Positions 25,478 to 35,142 of a stretch of DNA of 64,000 nt are shown one piece after another; position 1 is the stretch's first letter; every line of letters begins with the position of its first letter. The notes under the pieces were generated by a model. It had not been told where the DNA came from, ran no database searches, and worked only from the letters and a program-made list of their open reading frames with translations. Made by a program: the position numbers and the translations under genes. The DNA lies in contig JAIKVL010000032.1 of assembly GCA_024685775.1 (NCBI GenBank), positions 59,434 to 123,433 of the forward strand, read 5' to 3'. The stretch is from Clostridia bacterium. Lineage in GTDB: Bacteria > Bacillota > Clostridia > Christensenellales > CAG-1252.

Positions 25478-26727
25478 TATAACCTCTTTACGTCCGCTCC
25501 CAATTGATTCATAACGGTTTCGATCTTTTCGTATCCGCGGTCGATATGAAACGCGTTTTCGATCGTCGTGTAGCCCTCGGCTTTCACGCCCGCGATCACG
25601 AGCGCAGCCCCACCTCGGAGATCACCTGCGGAAACCGACGCGCCTTCGAGATTTCTAACCCCTCGAACGATCGCCGTTCGATCCTTCACCGTGATCAGCG
25701 CGCCCATTTTAATAAGCTCGCGAACGATGCGAAACCTCGTCTCGAAAACGTTCTCCACGATCACGCCCGTCCCTTCCGAAACCGACATCAAAGTCATCAT
25801 CTGCGATTGAAGATCGGTCGGGAATCCGGGATACGGTTGAGTTTCGAGTTTATCGAAATTCCGCGTTCGTGCGTAACCGCGTACTATAATTTTATCACTT
25901 CGCGCGTCGATAAAGCAAGAGGATTTGCTCAATTTGAAAAGCAGGGGCTCGATATGCTCGGGCTGACAATTCGTCAAAGCGATCTCACCCCCGCAAGTCG
26001 CGCCGGCGATCAACAAGGTCCCCGCGACGATCCGATCCGGGATCGGTTCGTAGCTTACGCCGTGGAGTTTCTTCACCCCCTCGATCGTTATCGTCCCTCC
26101 TCCCGCTCCGCAGATTTTTCCACCCATCGCGTTTATGAAGTTTTGAAGATCGACGATCTCCGGTTCTTTCGCGGCGTTTCGAATGCGCGTCCTGCCCTTC
26201 GCGAGACTTGCGACCATCATAAGGTTTTCCGTCGCGCCGACGGACGGAAAGTCTAGCATAATGTCCGCGCCCTTTAAACGAGACGCGTCGCAATAGATCA
26301 TCCCGTGACTTTCTTCGACCGCGATCCCGAGTTCCTGCAAACCTTTAATATGTATATCGAGCGGGCGAACGCCGATATCGCACCCTCCGGGGTACGCGAC
26401 CGCCGCTTTCCCGAGCCGAGCGAGAACGGGGCCGAGAAGAAAGACCGACGATCGAAGTTCCTTCGCGAGATCGGTCGGGACGCTGAAACGCGACAAGTCC
26501 GTACTTTCGAGCGATACGACTCCGTCTTCAAACGACGCTTTCGTCCCGAGCGCCTGCACGATCTTCAACATATTTTTGACGTCGGTGATTTCGGGAACGT
26601 TCAGGATCTCGCACTTTTCTCCCGTCAAGACCGAAGCCGCGATCATCGGCAAAACGGCATTTTTCGCGGCTTTAAGGGCGTACTCGCCCCTCAAAACGGA
26701 GCCGCCTTTTACGAGCAATTTCGACAT
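25477..26727 (-). CDS. murA: UDP-N-acetylglucosamine 1-carboxyvinyltransferase
   Basis: 416 residues, first committed step of peptidoglycan synthesis: transfer of enolpyruvate from PEP to UDP-GlcNAc. Seen: the opening KGGSVLRGEYALKAAKNAVLP, the catalytic-loop cysteine in YPGGCDIGVRPLDIH (the fosfomycin target), and the C-terminal RGGAALVIAGVKAEG. Firmicutes often carry two MurA copies; this one lies in the dcw cluster between ftsW and ftsQ. Shine-Dalgarno GGAG, 24 bases after the ftsW stop. Confidence 0.96.
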   Translation of the reverse strand: MSKLLVKGGSVLRGEYALKAAKNAVLPMIAASVLTGEKCEILNVPEITDVKNMLKIVQALGTKASFEDGVVSLESTDLSRFSVPTDLAKELRSSVFLLGPVLARLGKAAVAYPGGCDIGVRPLDIHIKGLQELGIAVEESHGMIYCDASRLKGADIMLDFPSVGATENLMMVASLAKGRTRIRNAAKEPEIVDLQNFINAMGGKICGAGGGTITIEGVKKLHGVSYEPIPDRIVAGTLLIAGATCGGEIALTNCQPEHIEPLLFKLSKSSCFIDARSDKIIVRGYARTRNFDKLETQPYPGFPTDLQSQMMTLMSVSEGTGVIVENVFETRFRIVRELIKMGALITVKDRTAIVRGVRNLEGASVSAGDLRGGAALVIAGVKAEGYTTIENAFHIDRGYEKIETVMNQLGADVKRL

Positions 26728-26751
26728 AGTTCATCTCCAAACGAAAAGATA

Positions 26752-27936
26752 TTACATTTTATGGTCGTCGCCCGCAAAGTTGCCACCTTTTCGATTGATC
26801 GACAGAAGGACTCCGATCGCGGTCATAAAACTGACGAGCGAACTGCCGCCCGCGCTGACGAGCGGAAGCGGAAGCCCGGTCGGCGGGATGCACCCCGTGA
26901 CGACGCAAAGATTGACCGCCGTCTGCACCGCGATAACCGAAGTAATCCCCGCGGAAAGAAGCGCGTCGAAACGATCGCGCGCCTTCCACGCCGTTTGGAA
27001 TCCGAAACAGATCAAAGCGCCGAACGCCGTCATAACAAAAACGGCGCCGAAAAGGCCGAGTTCTTCCCCGATCACGGAAAAAATGAAATCCGATTCGGCG
27101 AAAGGTAAAAACAAATATTTTTGACGACTGCCGAAAAGCCCTACGCCGAAAAAGCCGCCTCTGCACAGCGCGTAATAGGACTGGATCAATTGATACCCTT
27201 CTCCTTTCGGAGACGCCCAAGGATCGAGAAACGCCGCCAAGCGTTTCAACCGATAGGGTTCGAGAAAGATCAAAAGCGGGATCGCCGCAAGGATCGGCAG
27301 CGCCAAAAGCGCGAGTTTTTTGATCTCGATCCCGCCTACGAGAAGCATAAACAACATCACGCATAGCACGCACATCGTTATGCTCATATTGGGTTCGAGC
27401 ATTATGAGGACGCACATCGCCGCGCCGACCCCTCCGACGACGAAAAGATCCCGCCATCTCCCGATCCCTTTTTCGGACAAATAGGACGACGCGAAAACGA
27501 CGTAGCCGAATTTCGCGATCTCGGACGGTTGCATCGTCATAAACCCGAGATTGATCCAGCGGCGCGCGCCGTAACTTTCCACGCCGAGCCCGGGGATAAA
27601 GATCACGACGAGAAGAAGAAACGAAACCGCGAGAATGACGTAACGGATCTTTTTGATCGTCTGCGTTTTCACTCTCGAAACGCCGAACATCGCCGCCGTT
27701 CCGACGAAGAGCGCGACAGTCTGCTTCTTGACGTAATAAAACGAATCGCCGAAATTCTTTTTCGCGACGTAGGAACTCGCGCTGTAAATCATCAACAGAC
27801 CGAAAAGCGCGATCCCGAGCGTCAAAACGACGATCTTTCCGTTCAACACCCGATAAAAACGCTCGGACGGCGACGAGCCCAAGGAAAGAAAGGGTTTAAC
27901 GGATAAGTCGCGCGCCGTGCTTTTCGAGTAACGCAT
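26752..27936 (-). CDS. ftsW: FtsW/SpoVE-type lipid II polymerase (SEDS family)
   Basis: 394 residues with about ten transmembrane segments. SEDS hallmarks: LFGLLMIYSASS, YGARRWINLGFMTMQPSEIAKF, the catalytic region near WASPKGEGYQLIQSYYAL, AESDFIFSVIGEELG and PPTGLPLPLVSAGGSSLV. It works with the PBP encoded upstream (31593). The start overlaps murD by 41 bases but is supported by a strong GGGGGGAG 7 bases before the ATG. FtsW and SpoVE cannot be separated by sequence alone. Confidence 0.95.
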   Translation of the reverse strand: MRYSKSTARDLSVKPFLSLGSSPSERFYRVLNGKIVVLTLGIALFGLLMIYSASSYVAKKNFGDSFYYVKKQTVALFVGTAAMFGVSRVKTQTIKKIRYVILAVSFLLLVVIFIPGLGVESYGARRWINLGFMTMQPSEIAKFGYVVFASSYLSEKGIGRWRDLFVVGGVGAAMCVLIMLEPNMSITMCVLCVMLFMLLVGGIEIKKLALLALPILAAIPLLIFLEPYRLKRLAAFLDPWASPKGEGYQLIQSYYALCRGGFFGVGLFGSRQKYLFLPFAESDFIFSVIGEELGLFGAVFVMTAFGALICFGFQTAWKARDRFDALLSAGITSVIAVQTAVNLCVVTGCIPPTGLPLPLVSAGGSSLVSFMTAIGVLLSINRKGGNFAGDDHKM

Positions 27937-29155
27937 TGAATCGCTCCCCCCTTTCTACGTAATCGGAATATCGGTCGAAAGACGCCGAAGCCGGCGAAAA
28001 CAGCAACGCCGAAAGCGGATCGCTCTTAAAATGGATCAAACAGCTTTCGAGGTCGGGCATCAAAACGCATTTCGCGCGAAACGCGGGATCCGCCGAAGAA
28101 TAGATCTCCGCAGCGTTTGCGCCCGTAAGATAAACCCGCTCGATCCGAGGTCCGATCCCTTCCGACAAGCGCGCGTACGACTCGCCCTTATCACTTCCTC
28201 CGAGGATTAAAGCCGTCGGTGTTTCCCGCAACGAGCAAGCGAAAAGCGTCGCGTCGATATTCGTTCCTTTGCTGTCGTTGAAAACCTCTGCGCCGCAAAA
28301 CGTCCCGACGAATTCGTTTCGAAACGGCGGAAGTTTTACCGACGAATACGCTTTCAAATACTTCCGATCCGGTCGAAAGACGCTCGAAGATAACGCGAAA
28401 GCGCATAGAAAATCGAGATCGAAGGCTTTCCCGCGCGAAATTTCGGGCAGACGAAACCTTCCCGCCGCGCAAACGATCTCGCGACCGATCAAGCGATAAT
28501 CCGCGCCTTCGGAAAGCCCGTATGTATAATCCGCGGAAACGGAGGCTTGATTCCGATCGTCCGCGTTTTTAACGGAATACTTCGCGTTTTTCAGAAGCGA
28601 AAGTTTGATAGAGCGATACCGCTCTTTCGTCAAGTGACGATCGAGGTGATCTTCACCGACGTTCGTCAAACACGCCGCAAAGGGTTCGAAGACGACGCTC
28701 TGCTCGATTTGAAAACTGCTGATTTCGAGGACGACGAGATCACGCGATCGGATCTTCGCCGCTTGGAAAATAAACGGAACGCCGATATTTCCCAAAACGT
28801 AGGTTTTCCGCTCTGTCGAAAGCATTTCTCCGAGGATCGAGCAGACGGTCGTTTTCCCGTTCGTTCCGCTGACGGCAAAAACGTTTTTGCTCTTGCAGTT
28901 GAGAAACGCGAGATCGATTTCGGAAAGGACGGGGATCCCGTTTTCACGGAGCCTCGACAGCAACGCGTGCTTTAAGGAAATCCCGGGACTTACGACCGCA
29001 AAATCCAAACGCGAAAGATCCGACGCACCGAAGGTAGAGGAAGAAAAATCGTCGTAAACGACGCACCTTGCCCCTCTCTTCTCCAAAAACGATTTACTCG
29101 CTTTCCCGCTTTCTCCGAGACCGATTATCAAGACGTTTTTATTTTCATAACGCAT
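27896..29155 (-). CDS. murD: UDP-N-acetylmuramoylalanine--D-glutamate ligase
   Basis: 419 residues from ATG 29155, opening MRYENKNVLIIGLGESGKA, a Rossmann-type N-terminus; an in-frame ATG ten codons earlier is less likely. The Mur ligase ATP site is VFAVSGTNGKTTVCSI, followed by NIGVPF, LEISSFQIEQ, TNVGEDHLDRH and the C-terminal NDSKGTNIDATLFA. It adds D-Glu to UDP-MurNAc-L-Ala. The start lies inside the mraY stop region (11-base overlap). Confidence 0.95.
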   Translation of the reverse strand: MRYENKNVLIIGLGESGKASKSFLEKRGARCVVYDDFSSSTFGASDLSRLDFAVVSPGISLKHALLSRLRENGIPVLSEIDLAFLNCKSKNVFAVSGTNGKTTVCSILGEMLSTERKTYVLGNIGVPFIFQAAKIRSRDLVVLEISSFQIEQSVVFEPFAACLTNVGEDHLDRHLTKERYRSIKLSLLKNAKYSVKNADDRNQASVSADYTYGLSEGADYRLIGREIVCAAGRFRLPEISRGKAFDLDFLCAFALSSSVFRPDRKYLKAYSSVKLPPFRNEFVGTFCGAEVFNDSKGTNIDATLFACSLRETPTALILGGSDKGESYARLSEGIGPRIERVYLTGANAAEIYSSADPAFRAKCVLMPDLESCLIHFKSDPLSALLFSPASASFDRYSDYVERGERFNALLEKHGARLIR

Positions 29156-30149
29156 AGAGTCCGACCACCACCGACAGAATTGCAAGCGCGCCCATCATCA
29201 AAGTGATCGTAAAATAGAGGTTGCAGATCTTCGCTTCGCCGAGCCCTTTCTTTTCGAGATGATGGTGAAAAGGTGCCATCAGGAAGATTCGCTTTCCGCG
29301 CGTCCATTTGAAATAGGCGACTTGCAATACTATGGATATGCCCGAAACGACGTACGTTATTCCGACGAAAAGGATCAAAAACGGCTGTTTTGTAAAAAGC
29401 GCGATCGCCGCGGACGCGCCGCCGAGCGCAAGCGACCCCGTATCTCCCATAAAAATGCTCGCGCGATTCGTGTTAAAAAGCAAAAACGCCGCGACGCCCC
29501 CGATCAAAGCGAACGTAAAAAAGATCAACGTCGGCTCCGCTTCCGAAGTAAATAAACAGATAATTTGGACGACGCCGAACGTAAACAAATAAACGAGAGA
29601 GGTATTGGACGCGAGACCGTCGATCCCGTCCGTCAGATTCACGCAATTGGAAAGCGCGAGATAGACGAACGCCGCGAACGGAACGTAAAAGACTCCGAAG
29701 TCGACCTCTTTCCCGTAAAAAGGAAGAAAAACCCCGCTTCCGATCCTCCGAAACGCATAAAAGGAAACGATCAACGCGATCGCGACCTGCCCGACGATCT
29801 TTTGATAGGGTCTGAGCCCCATATTGTCTTTCGTTCGGATCTTGATAAAATCGTCCAAGAAACCGAGAACGGAAAAAGAAACCGTAACGAACGCGGCGAT
29901 GAGTCCGACGGACAATCCGCGATCTACGGAAAAAGCGATCACGGTCAAAAGCGAAGGTACGAGGAAGATAAAACCGCCGAAAGTCGGCGTTCCCGCTTTC
30001 GCCGCGTGCTGCTCGACGTAAGACAAGATGGGTTGTCCCGCATGCAACCGCTTCGCAAGCCGAATCACGAGAGGCGCAAAGACGACGCCCACGAGAAAAG
30101 ATGTCAGAAGCGCGAGGATCGCGCCGATGATCGTTCCGAATTTTTCCAA
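29145..30149 (-). CDS. mraY: Phospho-N-acetylmuramoyl-pentapeptide-transferase
   Basis: 334 residues, about ten transmembrane helices. It loads MurNAc-pentapeptide on undecaprenyl phosphate to make lipid I. Seen: KAGTPTFGGFIFL, the DDxxK-type site LGFLDDFIKIRTKDNMGL, NCVNLTDGIDGLASN with the catalytic aspartate, FNTNRASIFMGDTGSLALGG and the conserved FHHHLEKKG. It directly follows murE; the murF gene usually between them is absent. Confidence 0.97.
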   Translation of the reverse strand: MEKFGTIIGAILALLTSFLVGVVFAPLVIRLAKRLHAGQPILSYVEQHAAKAGTPTFGGFIFLVPSLLTVIAFSVDRGLSVGLIAAFVTVSFSVLGFLDDFIKIRTKDNMGLRPYQKIVGQVAIALIVSFYAFRRIGSGVFLPFYGKEVDFGVFYVPFAAFVYLALSNCVNLTDGIDGLASNTSLVYLFTFGVVQIICLFTSEAEPTLIFFTFALIGGVAAFLLFNTNRASIFMGDTGSLALGGASAAIALFTKQPFLILFVGITYVVSGISIVLQVAYFKWTRGKRIFLMAPFHHHLEKKGLGEAKICNLYFTITLMMGALAILSVVVGLYAL

Positions 30150-30156
30150 GAAACAC

Positions 30157-31590
30157 CTACTCTTCTAATTCTCGGAGAATTTCTTCGTCGCTATACGGTT
30201 TTTTTTCGCCTTGAATATCCATATAGGTTTCGTGACCCTTTCCCGCGATCACGATAACGTCGCCGCTTTTCGAAAGCTCGAAAGCTCTATGGATCGCTGC
30301 GGCGCGATCGAGGACGATCTCGAATTTCGAGCCGCTCGGGATTCCGGATGCGATCTCGGATGCGATTGTTTCTTCCTTTTCAAACCTCGGATTATCGTTC
30401 GTCACGATCGTAAAATCGGAATACTCCGACGCGATCTTTCCCATCAGCGGACGCTTGGTTTTATCGCGATTTCCTCCGCATCCGAAGACGGTAAAGACGC
30501 TGCCGTCCGCGCGAGAGCGAACCGCTCTCAAAAGATTCGACAGTCCGTCCGGAGTATGCGCGTAGTCGATCACGACGCGCCTCTCTCTCAAATACCGAAC
30601 GTCATACCGACCGGGGATCTTTTCCATATTCGCAAGCGCCTTTTTGATCGTCTCCGCGCCGATTCCCATATACATTGCCGTAGCGGTCGCAGCCATAATA
30701 TTATACACGTTGAATATTCCACAAAGCGGACATACGATATCGAATATGCAATCGAACGCATTGATCGTAAAGGACAGACCTTTTTCCCCGTCTTCCACGT
30801 CGATCGCGAAGACGTCCGCAGGGTTATCGATCCCGTAAGAAATCGTCGGAACTTTCGGGTCTTCCAGCAATCGAACGGCATAAGGATCGTCGGAATTTAC
30901 GACGGCAAGCGCCGTGTTCGGATGGCAAAAGTACGAAAGCTTTACGTCCGCATATCGCTTCATATTCCCGAAAAAATCCAAATGATCTTGGGTTATATTC
31001 GTCAAAATCCCCGCTTTCGCCTTAATTCCCGCGAGTTTATCGTAATGAATCGCGTGTGCGGACGCTTCCATAAAGACGTACTCGACGCCCTGCTTAAACA
31101 TCCGAGACAAATTATAATGCAAATCGATCGGATCAGGCGTCGTCAAGACTCCTTCCTTTCTCTCGCCGTCGATCTTATAACCGAGCGTCCCGACGGTCGC
31201 GGTCTTAAATCCGGCGTATGAAAAGATCGAAGACAGAATTTCCGTCGTCGAAGTCTTCCCGTTCGTACCTACGACGGTAACGACGTTCATCTTCCCCGCC
31301 GGATTATCATACAAGTTACCACAGGCGATGGCAAATGCTTTCCTTGCGTTTTTAACGAGAAACAAGGGGATAGAAACGGGGATTTCCCGCTCGGAGACGA
31401 TCGCCGCGGCTCCGTTTCTTTCCGCTTCTGCGGCGAATTCCGCGCCGTCGAACGCGCTTCCTTTCAGGCAGAAAAAGAGCTTACCGTCTACGGATTTTCG
31501 ACTGTCCGACTCGACGCCCACGGCGTCCGTTTTCTTATAGTTTTCGACCTTCACGATCTCAACGTTCGCAAGCAATTTCAATACGTCCAT
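30157..31590 (-). CDS. murE: UDP-MurNAc-tripeptide synthetase, meso-diaminopimelate type
   Basis: 477 residues from ATG 31590, chosen because GGAGG lies 8 bases upstream; the ATG nine codons earlier lacks a site. Seen: DSRKSVDGKLFFCLKG, ATP loop VVGTNGKTSTTEI, EASAHAIHYDKL, TQDHLDFFG and DYAHTPDGL. The amino-acid-selecting motif is TNDNPRFE: DNPR is the meso-DAP signature, whereas lysine-adding enzymes differ there, so the organism should have DAP-type peptidoglycan. It follows the PBP gene by 2 bases. Confidence 0.96.
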   Translation of the reverse strand: MDVLKLLANVEIVKVENYKKTDAVGVESDSRKSVDGKLFFCLKGSAFDGAEFAAEAERNGAAAIVSEREIPVSIPLFLVKNARKAFAIACGNLYDNPAGKMNVVTVVGTNGKTSTTEILSSIFSYAGFKTATVGTLGYKIDGERKEGVLTTPDPIDLHYNLSRMFKQGVEYVFMEASAHAIHYDKLAGIKAKAGILTNITQDHLDFFGNMKRYADVKLSYFCHPNTALAVVNSDDPYAVRLLEDPKVPTISYGIDNPADVFAIDVEDGEKGLSFTINAFDCIFDIVCPLCGIFNVYNIMAATATAMYMGIGAETIKKALANMEKIPGRYDVRYLRERRVVIDYAHTPDGLSNLLRAVRSRADGSVFTVFGCGGNRDKTKRPLMGKIASEYSDFTIVTNDNPRFEKEETIASEIASGIPSGSKFEIVLDRAAAIHRAFELSKSGDVIVIAGKGHETYMDIQGEKKPYSDEEILRELEE

Positions 31591-31592
31591 TT

Positions 31593-33494
31593 CTATTCCT
31601 CCGACAGCGCGATCCAAGCGATCGTGTTTTCGTTTACGGTCTTACCCGCTTCGGGATACATCGCGACGACCGTTCCGCCGCTCCCGGTCAACTCGTACGT
31701 CAACCCGAATTTATTCAAAGTTTTGATCGCTTCGCCCGCGCGCAATCCTACAAGGTTCGGCATCTCGAAATAGGTATGCGATTGAACGCTCTCGGTCGGT
31801 CGAATCTCCTTATAATCGAAGATCCTTGAAAAGATCTGTCCGACGTAAGGCGCGGCGACCAAACTCCCGTAATAACGATACCCCTCGGGCTCGTCGACCA
31901 TAAAATAGACGACGTACTCGGGATCCTCCACCGTACTGAACCCGATAAACGAAGAGACGTATTTCCCTGCGGCGATTCCACCGCCCGCGTACTTTTGCGC
32001 CGTCCCCGTCTTTCCGCCGATCGAATAACCGCTGACGCCGGCAAGCTTCCCGCTCCCCAGCGAAACGACGTTCTTCAATAACTTCCGAACGATCCCGCTC
32101 GTTTCACTCGAAACGACCGTTCGTTTCACCGAAGGATACTTCCTCAAAACGACGTTGCCTCTTTCATCCGAAACGCTTTTCAGCAGATACGGCGTAACGA
32201 GCGAACCTCCGTTTACAGCGGCGGCAGTCGCCGCGACGAGCTGCATCGGCGTGATCGCGATCGCCTGACCGAAGCCGATACGAGCCGCGTCGACGGGTTT
32301 GACCGATTCCTTTTTCAAGAGGATGGAAGAGGTTTCCCCCGTAAAATCGATGCCCGTTTTGGCGCGCAAACCGAACGCTTCGAAGTAGGAATACAATCGC
32401 TCCACACCGATCCGCTCGGCAAGCTCCATAAAAACGCAGTTGCAGCTGTTTTGCACGCCCTCGGCGAACGTTTGACTCCCGTGCCCGATCGATTTCCAGC
32501 ATTTGATTCTTTTCCCATCCACGATCTTGCCGCCCGTGCAATAAAAGCGATCCTTTTCGCTAACCACGCCGAGCGACAGCGCAATCGCCGTCGTTAAGAT
32601 CTTAAAAGTCGATCCGGGTTCATAGACCGAGGAGATCGCGTTCAACTTCATTTTTTCGAATAACGCCGCGACTTTCGATCGGTCGATATGATTCAGATCG
32701 AAAGAAGGCGCCTGCGCCATCGCGAGGATCTCGCCCGTTTTCGCATTCATCACGACGCAATTCGCGCTTTTCGCATTATATTCCGAAAGCGCGGAATTTA
32801 CGGCGTTTTCGGCGAAAAATTGAATATACGCGTCAATCGTCAAAGAGACGTTCAATCCATCCGTCGCGGGGAGATATTCGACGTTTCCGCTGAGCTCTTT
32901 CCCGACGAGATCGGTTTCCGTCAGTTCCTTGCCGTCCTGCCCCGCCAAATATGTGTCGTAATACGCTTCGAGTCCGGACTGCCCCCTGCCGTCCGCGTTT
33001 ACGAATCCCATGAGCTGCGACATATAATTTCCGAATTTGTAATAGCGTTGGACGTCGCGGCTGAAATACATTCCGTCCGCGCCGCTGTCTTTCAAAGCGC
33101 GCATCTCTTCTTTTGAGATTTTTTTCGCAACCGTGATTTCGGAAACGCCGCGTTTCGATATTTTCTCACGGATAGACGAAAAATCCTTTCCGAGGACGTC
33201 GGAAATCGCGCGCGCCGTCTGATCCGAGGAAGTCGTCGAATTCGGTCTGACGTACAGCGTATAGGTCGTGTTGCATCCGGCGAGAACGACACCGTTTCGA
33301 TCGGTGATATTTCCGCGAACGGCTTTCAAAGGAACGTCGCGCGTCCATTGATCGAGCGCGCGGGCTTGCAAGGTTTTACCTTGGACGATCTGCAAATAAA
33401 AAAGTTTTCCGAATACGGTTAAAAAAATAAAGGTTATCAGCGCAAGTATCGCAAATAACCTTCTTTTGATCTTAAATTGTGATATGAAACTCAA
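31593..33494 (-). CDS. Class B penicillin-binding protein (FtsI/SpoVD type) with PASTA domain
   Basis: 633 residues: short cytoplasmic tail, one transmembrane helix (about 12-30), dimerisation region with RGNITDRNGVVLA, transpeptidase domain with catalytic EPGSTFK (Ser295, Lys298), NSCN (350-352) and GGKTGTAQ (495-497), and a C-terminal PASTA domain about 573-632. It crosslinks septal peptidoglycan together with FtsW. In B. subtilis the adjacent PASTA-containing paralogue SpoVD makes spore cortex; here only one such gene is seen, so the vegetative or sporulation role is open. Confidence 0.93.
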   Translation of the reverse strand: MSFISQFKIKRRLFAILALITFIFLTVFGKLFYLQIVQGKTLQARALDQWTRDVPLKAVRGNITDRNGVVLAGCNTTYTLYVRPNSTTSSDQTARAISDVLGKDFSSIREKISKRGVSEITVAKKISKEEMRALKDSGADGMYFSRDVQRYYKFGNYMSQLMGFVNADGRGQSGLEAYYDTYLAGQDGKELTETDLVGKELSGNVEYLPATDGLNVSLTIDAYIQFFAENAVNSALSEYNAKSANCVVMNAKTGEILAMAQAPSFDLNHIDRSKVAALFEKMKLNAISSVYEPGSTFKILTTAIALSLGVVSEKDRFYCTGGKIVDGKRIKCWKSIGHGSQTFAEGVQNSCNCVFMELAERIGVERLYSYFEAFGLRAKTGIDFTGETSSILLKKESVKPVDAARIGFGQAIAITPMQLVAATAAAVNGGSLVTPYLLKSVSDERGNVVLRKYPSVKRTVVSSETSGIVRKLLKNVVSLGSGKLAGVSGYSIGGKTGTAQKYAGGGIAAGKYVSSFIGFSTVEDPEYVVYFMVDEPEGYRYYGSLVAAPYVGQIFSRIFDYKEIRPTESVQSHTYFEMPNLVGLRAGEAIKTLNKFGLTYELTGSGGTVVAMYPEAGKTVNENTIAWIALSEE

Positions 33495-33500
33495 CTGCCG

Positions 33501-34199
33501 TCAGCCTCCGAAGCGATCGTTCAACCAAGTGCAGAACTTGTCGAATCCTTTTTCTTTCTCTTCGGTTTTTTGAATGGTCTCCGGTATTTCGATCGCGGCG
33601 ATCTCTCCGTTTTTCAACATAACGTAGGTTTCACCGCCGATTTTCGCTTGTTGCTCTTCCGCGGCGCTGACGTTCGGATCCTCTTGATTTTCCGCGCTTG
33701 CGGAAACCGCCGTTCCCGTCGACGCCATTTTAGCCGTTTTCACGGACTCCGCCTTGAAGTCGACGAGCGAAAGCGTGACCCCGATCATCGCCACGACGGC
33801 GAGAACGATATACGCGATCGCAAACGGCATCTTTTTCTTGCTGATCATCCGTTTTTCTTTCTTTTGCTCCGACGCGTGTTTTCTGTCCCACATTCTGTCG
33901 AAGTTATTATCCGCCGCTTCCATGCTTGCCTGATACGCCCCGTAGCGCGCCTCATCCGAACGCTCCAAACGGCTCTTGGACGACCTTCTTTCGAGAGAGT
34001 TCATAAGTCTGTTGCGGTCTTCGTCCGAAGTACGCAGCTTTTCGCTTTCGTAATAAGAATCCGAATAGCGGTCTTCACAGCGACCCGCGCCGAAACGATC
34101 GGCGTCGACGCGCCCACGGTTAAACGAATAGCGATCGCGATTTCTTCCGCAATCGATATCGGCGTCCGAATACCTATCGTAACGATTTGCCACTAACAT
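33501..34199 (-). CDS. Single-pass membrane protein in the ftsL position
   Basis: 232 residues from ATG 34199 (Shine-Dalgarno GGAGG; an ATG 27 codons upstream falls over it). Residues 1-120 are cytoplasmic and unusually rich in Arg, Asp, Tyr and Ser (DRYSD, NRDRYSFNRGR); residues 124-146 are a transmembrane helix after SKKKM; the outer part of about 85 residues contains QQAKIGGETYVMLKNGEI and ends FDKFCTWLNDRFGG. FtsL normally sits between rsmH and the PBP gene and is a small bitopic protein. The location and topology fit an FtsL-like role, but I cannot see a clear FtsL coiled coil and the N-terminal half has no counterpart in FtsL. Function is unproven. Confidence 0.8.
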   Translation of the reverse strand: MLVANRYDRYSDADIDCGRNRDRYSFNRGRVDADRFGAGRCEDRYSDSYYESEKLRTSDEDRNRLMNSLERRSSKSRLERSDEARYGAYQASMEAADNNFDRMWDRKHASEQKKEKRMISKKKMPFAIAYIVLAVVAMIGVTLSLVDFKAESVKTAKMASTGTAVSASAENQEDPNVSAAEEQQAKIGGETYVMLKNGEIAAIEIPETIQKTEEKEKGFDKFCTWLNDRFGG

Positions 34200-34215
34200 C
34201 TTATTCCCTCCTTTT

Positions 34216-35142
34216 TTACAGTATTCCTTTTTTCTCCGCGATCCTGAGCTTCGCGCTTTTGGCTCGCGGGTTTCGTTCAAGTTCCTCGGTTGACGCGACG
34301 ATCGGTTTTTTCGTCACGATATCGACTTCGCTGACCTTTCCGCAGGTGCAGATCGGCGTCCTCGGCGGACAAATGCAATCGAGTTCCGCATATTTCATCG
34401 CCTGCTTCACGATCCTGTCTTCCAGCGAATGGAAGGTAATGACCGCGATCCGCCCGCCCGGTTTCAATAGTTTGATCCCTTGAAGGACGGCTTCGTACAG
34501 CCCGTTCAGTTCTCCGTTCACTTCGATGCGGATCGCCTGAAAAACGCGTTTTGCGGGATGCGAACCGCCGTAACGGACTTTGGGCGGGATCGATCGTTCG
34601 ATGATCCCGACGAGTTCACCCGTCGTCTTGATCGGAGAAATCGCCCGCTGTTTTACGATATTCGCGGCGATTTTTCTCGCATACGGTTCTTCGCCGAACT
34701 TGAAAAATATCTCCGTCAGTTCTTTTTCCGAATACTCGTTTACGACCTTTTCCGCCGAAAACGATCGATCTTTATCCATTCTCATATCGAGCGGCGCGTC
34801 GAATCGGTAGGAAAAGCCGCGGCTCGGAGTGTCGAGCTGGTAGGAAGAAACGCCGAGATCCATCAATATTCCGTCCAACGGGTCTCCGTCCCACTCGTTC
34901 AACACGTTCTTGAAATCGTCGTGAAAGTAGGTAACGCCGTCGCCGAGCACGCTTTTCGCGAAAGACAACGCGTCCGCGTCCTTATCGACCGCATACAGTT
35001 TTCCCGACGTAAGCTTTTTTAAGATCCGAGAACTGTGTCCCGCGCCGCCGAGGGTGCAATCGAGATAAACACCGTTCGGCTTGACGGCGAGACCTTCGAC
35101 GGTCTCCTCCGCCATAACGGGGATATGCGCGAACTCAGCCAT
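34216..35142 (-). CDS. rsmH: 16S rRNA (cytosine1402-N4)-methyltransferase
   Basis: 308 residues (MraW). It methylates C1402 in the ribosomal P site. Seen: HIPVMAEETVEGL, the SAM site DCTLGGAGHSSRIL, GILMDLGVSSYQLD, RGFSYRFDAPLDMRM, the GGSHPAKRVFQAIRIEVN helix and FHSLEDRIVKQ. The start overlaps the mraZ stop by one base. Second gene of the dcw unit, as in nearly all bacteria. Confidence 0.97.
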   Translation of the reverse strand: MAEFAHIPVMAEETVEGLAVKPNGVYLDCTLGGAGHSSRILKKLTSGKLYAVDKDADALSFAKSVLGDGVTYFHDDFKNVLNEWDGDPLDGILMDLGVSSYQLDTPSRGFSYRFDAPLDMRMDKDRSFSAEKVVNEYSEKELTEIFFKFGEEPYARKIAANIVKQRAISPIKTTGELVGIIERSIPPKVRYGGSHPAKRVFQAIRIEVNGELNGLYEAVLQGIKLLKPGGRIAVITFHSLEDRIVKQAMKYAELDCICPPRTPICTCGKVSEVDIVTKKPIVASTEELERNPRAKSAKLRIAEKKGIL

